Below are positions 5,070 to 5,084 of a stretch of 5,084 bases of DNA, piece after piece (position 1 is the stretch's first letter; each line of letters begins with the position of its first letter). Location of the stretch: the NCBI GenBank assembly GCA_937910665.1, contig CALEPR010000186.1, positions 1 to 5,084 on the forward strand. Reading direction: 5' to 3'. Made by a program: the position numbers and the translations under genes. Origin of the DNA: an uncultured Selenomonadales bacterium (GTDB taxonomy: Bacteria > Bacillota > Negativicutes > Selenomonadales > Selenomonadaceae). The notes beneath the pieces were generated by a model that saw only the letters and a list, made by a program, of their open reading frames with translations, made no database searches and was not told the DNA's origin.

Positions 5070-5084
5070 AAAAAATGTTATCCT
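5056..5084 (+). CDS. Possible 5' end of an outward-reading gene, cut by the window edge
   Basis: ATG 5056-5058 opens a frame reading MKLQAKNVI up to the edge, divergent from argD. The GGGGG run at 5040-5045 region lies about 10 nt upstream and is a weak ribosome site. The first codons are shared exactly with the frame leaving the left end. I cannot name the product from nine residues; a gene within a multicopy element is one option. Confidence 0.35.

Noticed and set aside
1..5084. Linear plasmid or phage with terminal inverted repeats
   Set aside because: The content is chromosomal biosynthesis genes with no replication, partition or phage genes; a repeat-bounded chromosomal contig is simpler.
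1..5084. CRISPR array, tRNA or rRNA gene
   Set aside because: No regularly spaced direct repeats, tRNA cloverleaf or rRNA-like sequence was seen on either strand.

Overview
The window is a compact, AT-rich bacterial segment in which every confident gene lies on the minus strand. Strong AGGAGG-type ribosome sites, GTG and TTG starts, and the gene content (ArgD, AzlD, a flavoredoxin-like flavin reductase, TelA, DapA) suggest an anaerobic Bacillota, perhaps a Negativicutes-like lineage. The phylum is a moderate inference and the class a weak one; nothing here identifies a species.

In transcription order (right to left): a promoter with a consensus extended -10 (about 4988-5016); a 33-codon duplicate of the argD start ending in TAG (4850-4951); a run of heptanucleotide repeats (4822-4850); argD (3606-4808); azlD (3299-3604); a flavin reductase-like gene (2751-3272); telA (1557-2726); a second, different heptad run (1541-1561); a small acidic protein (1258-1527) overlapping a RelE/HigB-like toxin gene (930-1286); and dapA (38-928). 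Gaps are 1 to 29 nt, or overlaps, and I see no terminator in them, so the set looks like one polycistronic unit. argD and dapA are amino-acid biosynthesis genes and could both serve lysine/diaminopimelate synthesis, since some ArgD enzymes also act as succinyl-DAP aminotransferase. The other genes have no obvious role in that pathway. A toxin-antitoxin-like pair sits directly against the dapA start.

The main structural oddities are at the ends. Bases 1-40 and 5030-5069 are a perfect 40-bp inverted repeat. Each copy contains the start of the same outward-reading frame (MKLQA...). The left copy begins exactly at the dapA stop codon. The simplest reading is that both ends of this segment abut copies of one repeated element, such as an insertion sequence or duplicated gene, in opposite orientation; contigs also often break at such places. 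A true invertible segment is possible but unproven. The second oddity is the 114-bp imperfect duplication of the argD ribosome site and first 33 codons, which places a small leader-like ORF between the promoter and argD.

I did not find a clearly new multi-gene system. The most promising candidates are the acidic protein/RelE-like pair coupled to dapA and the duplicated argD leader.
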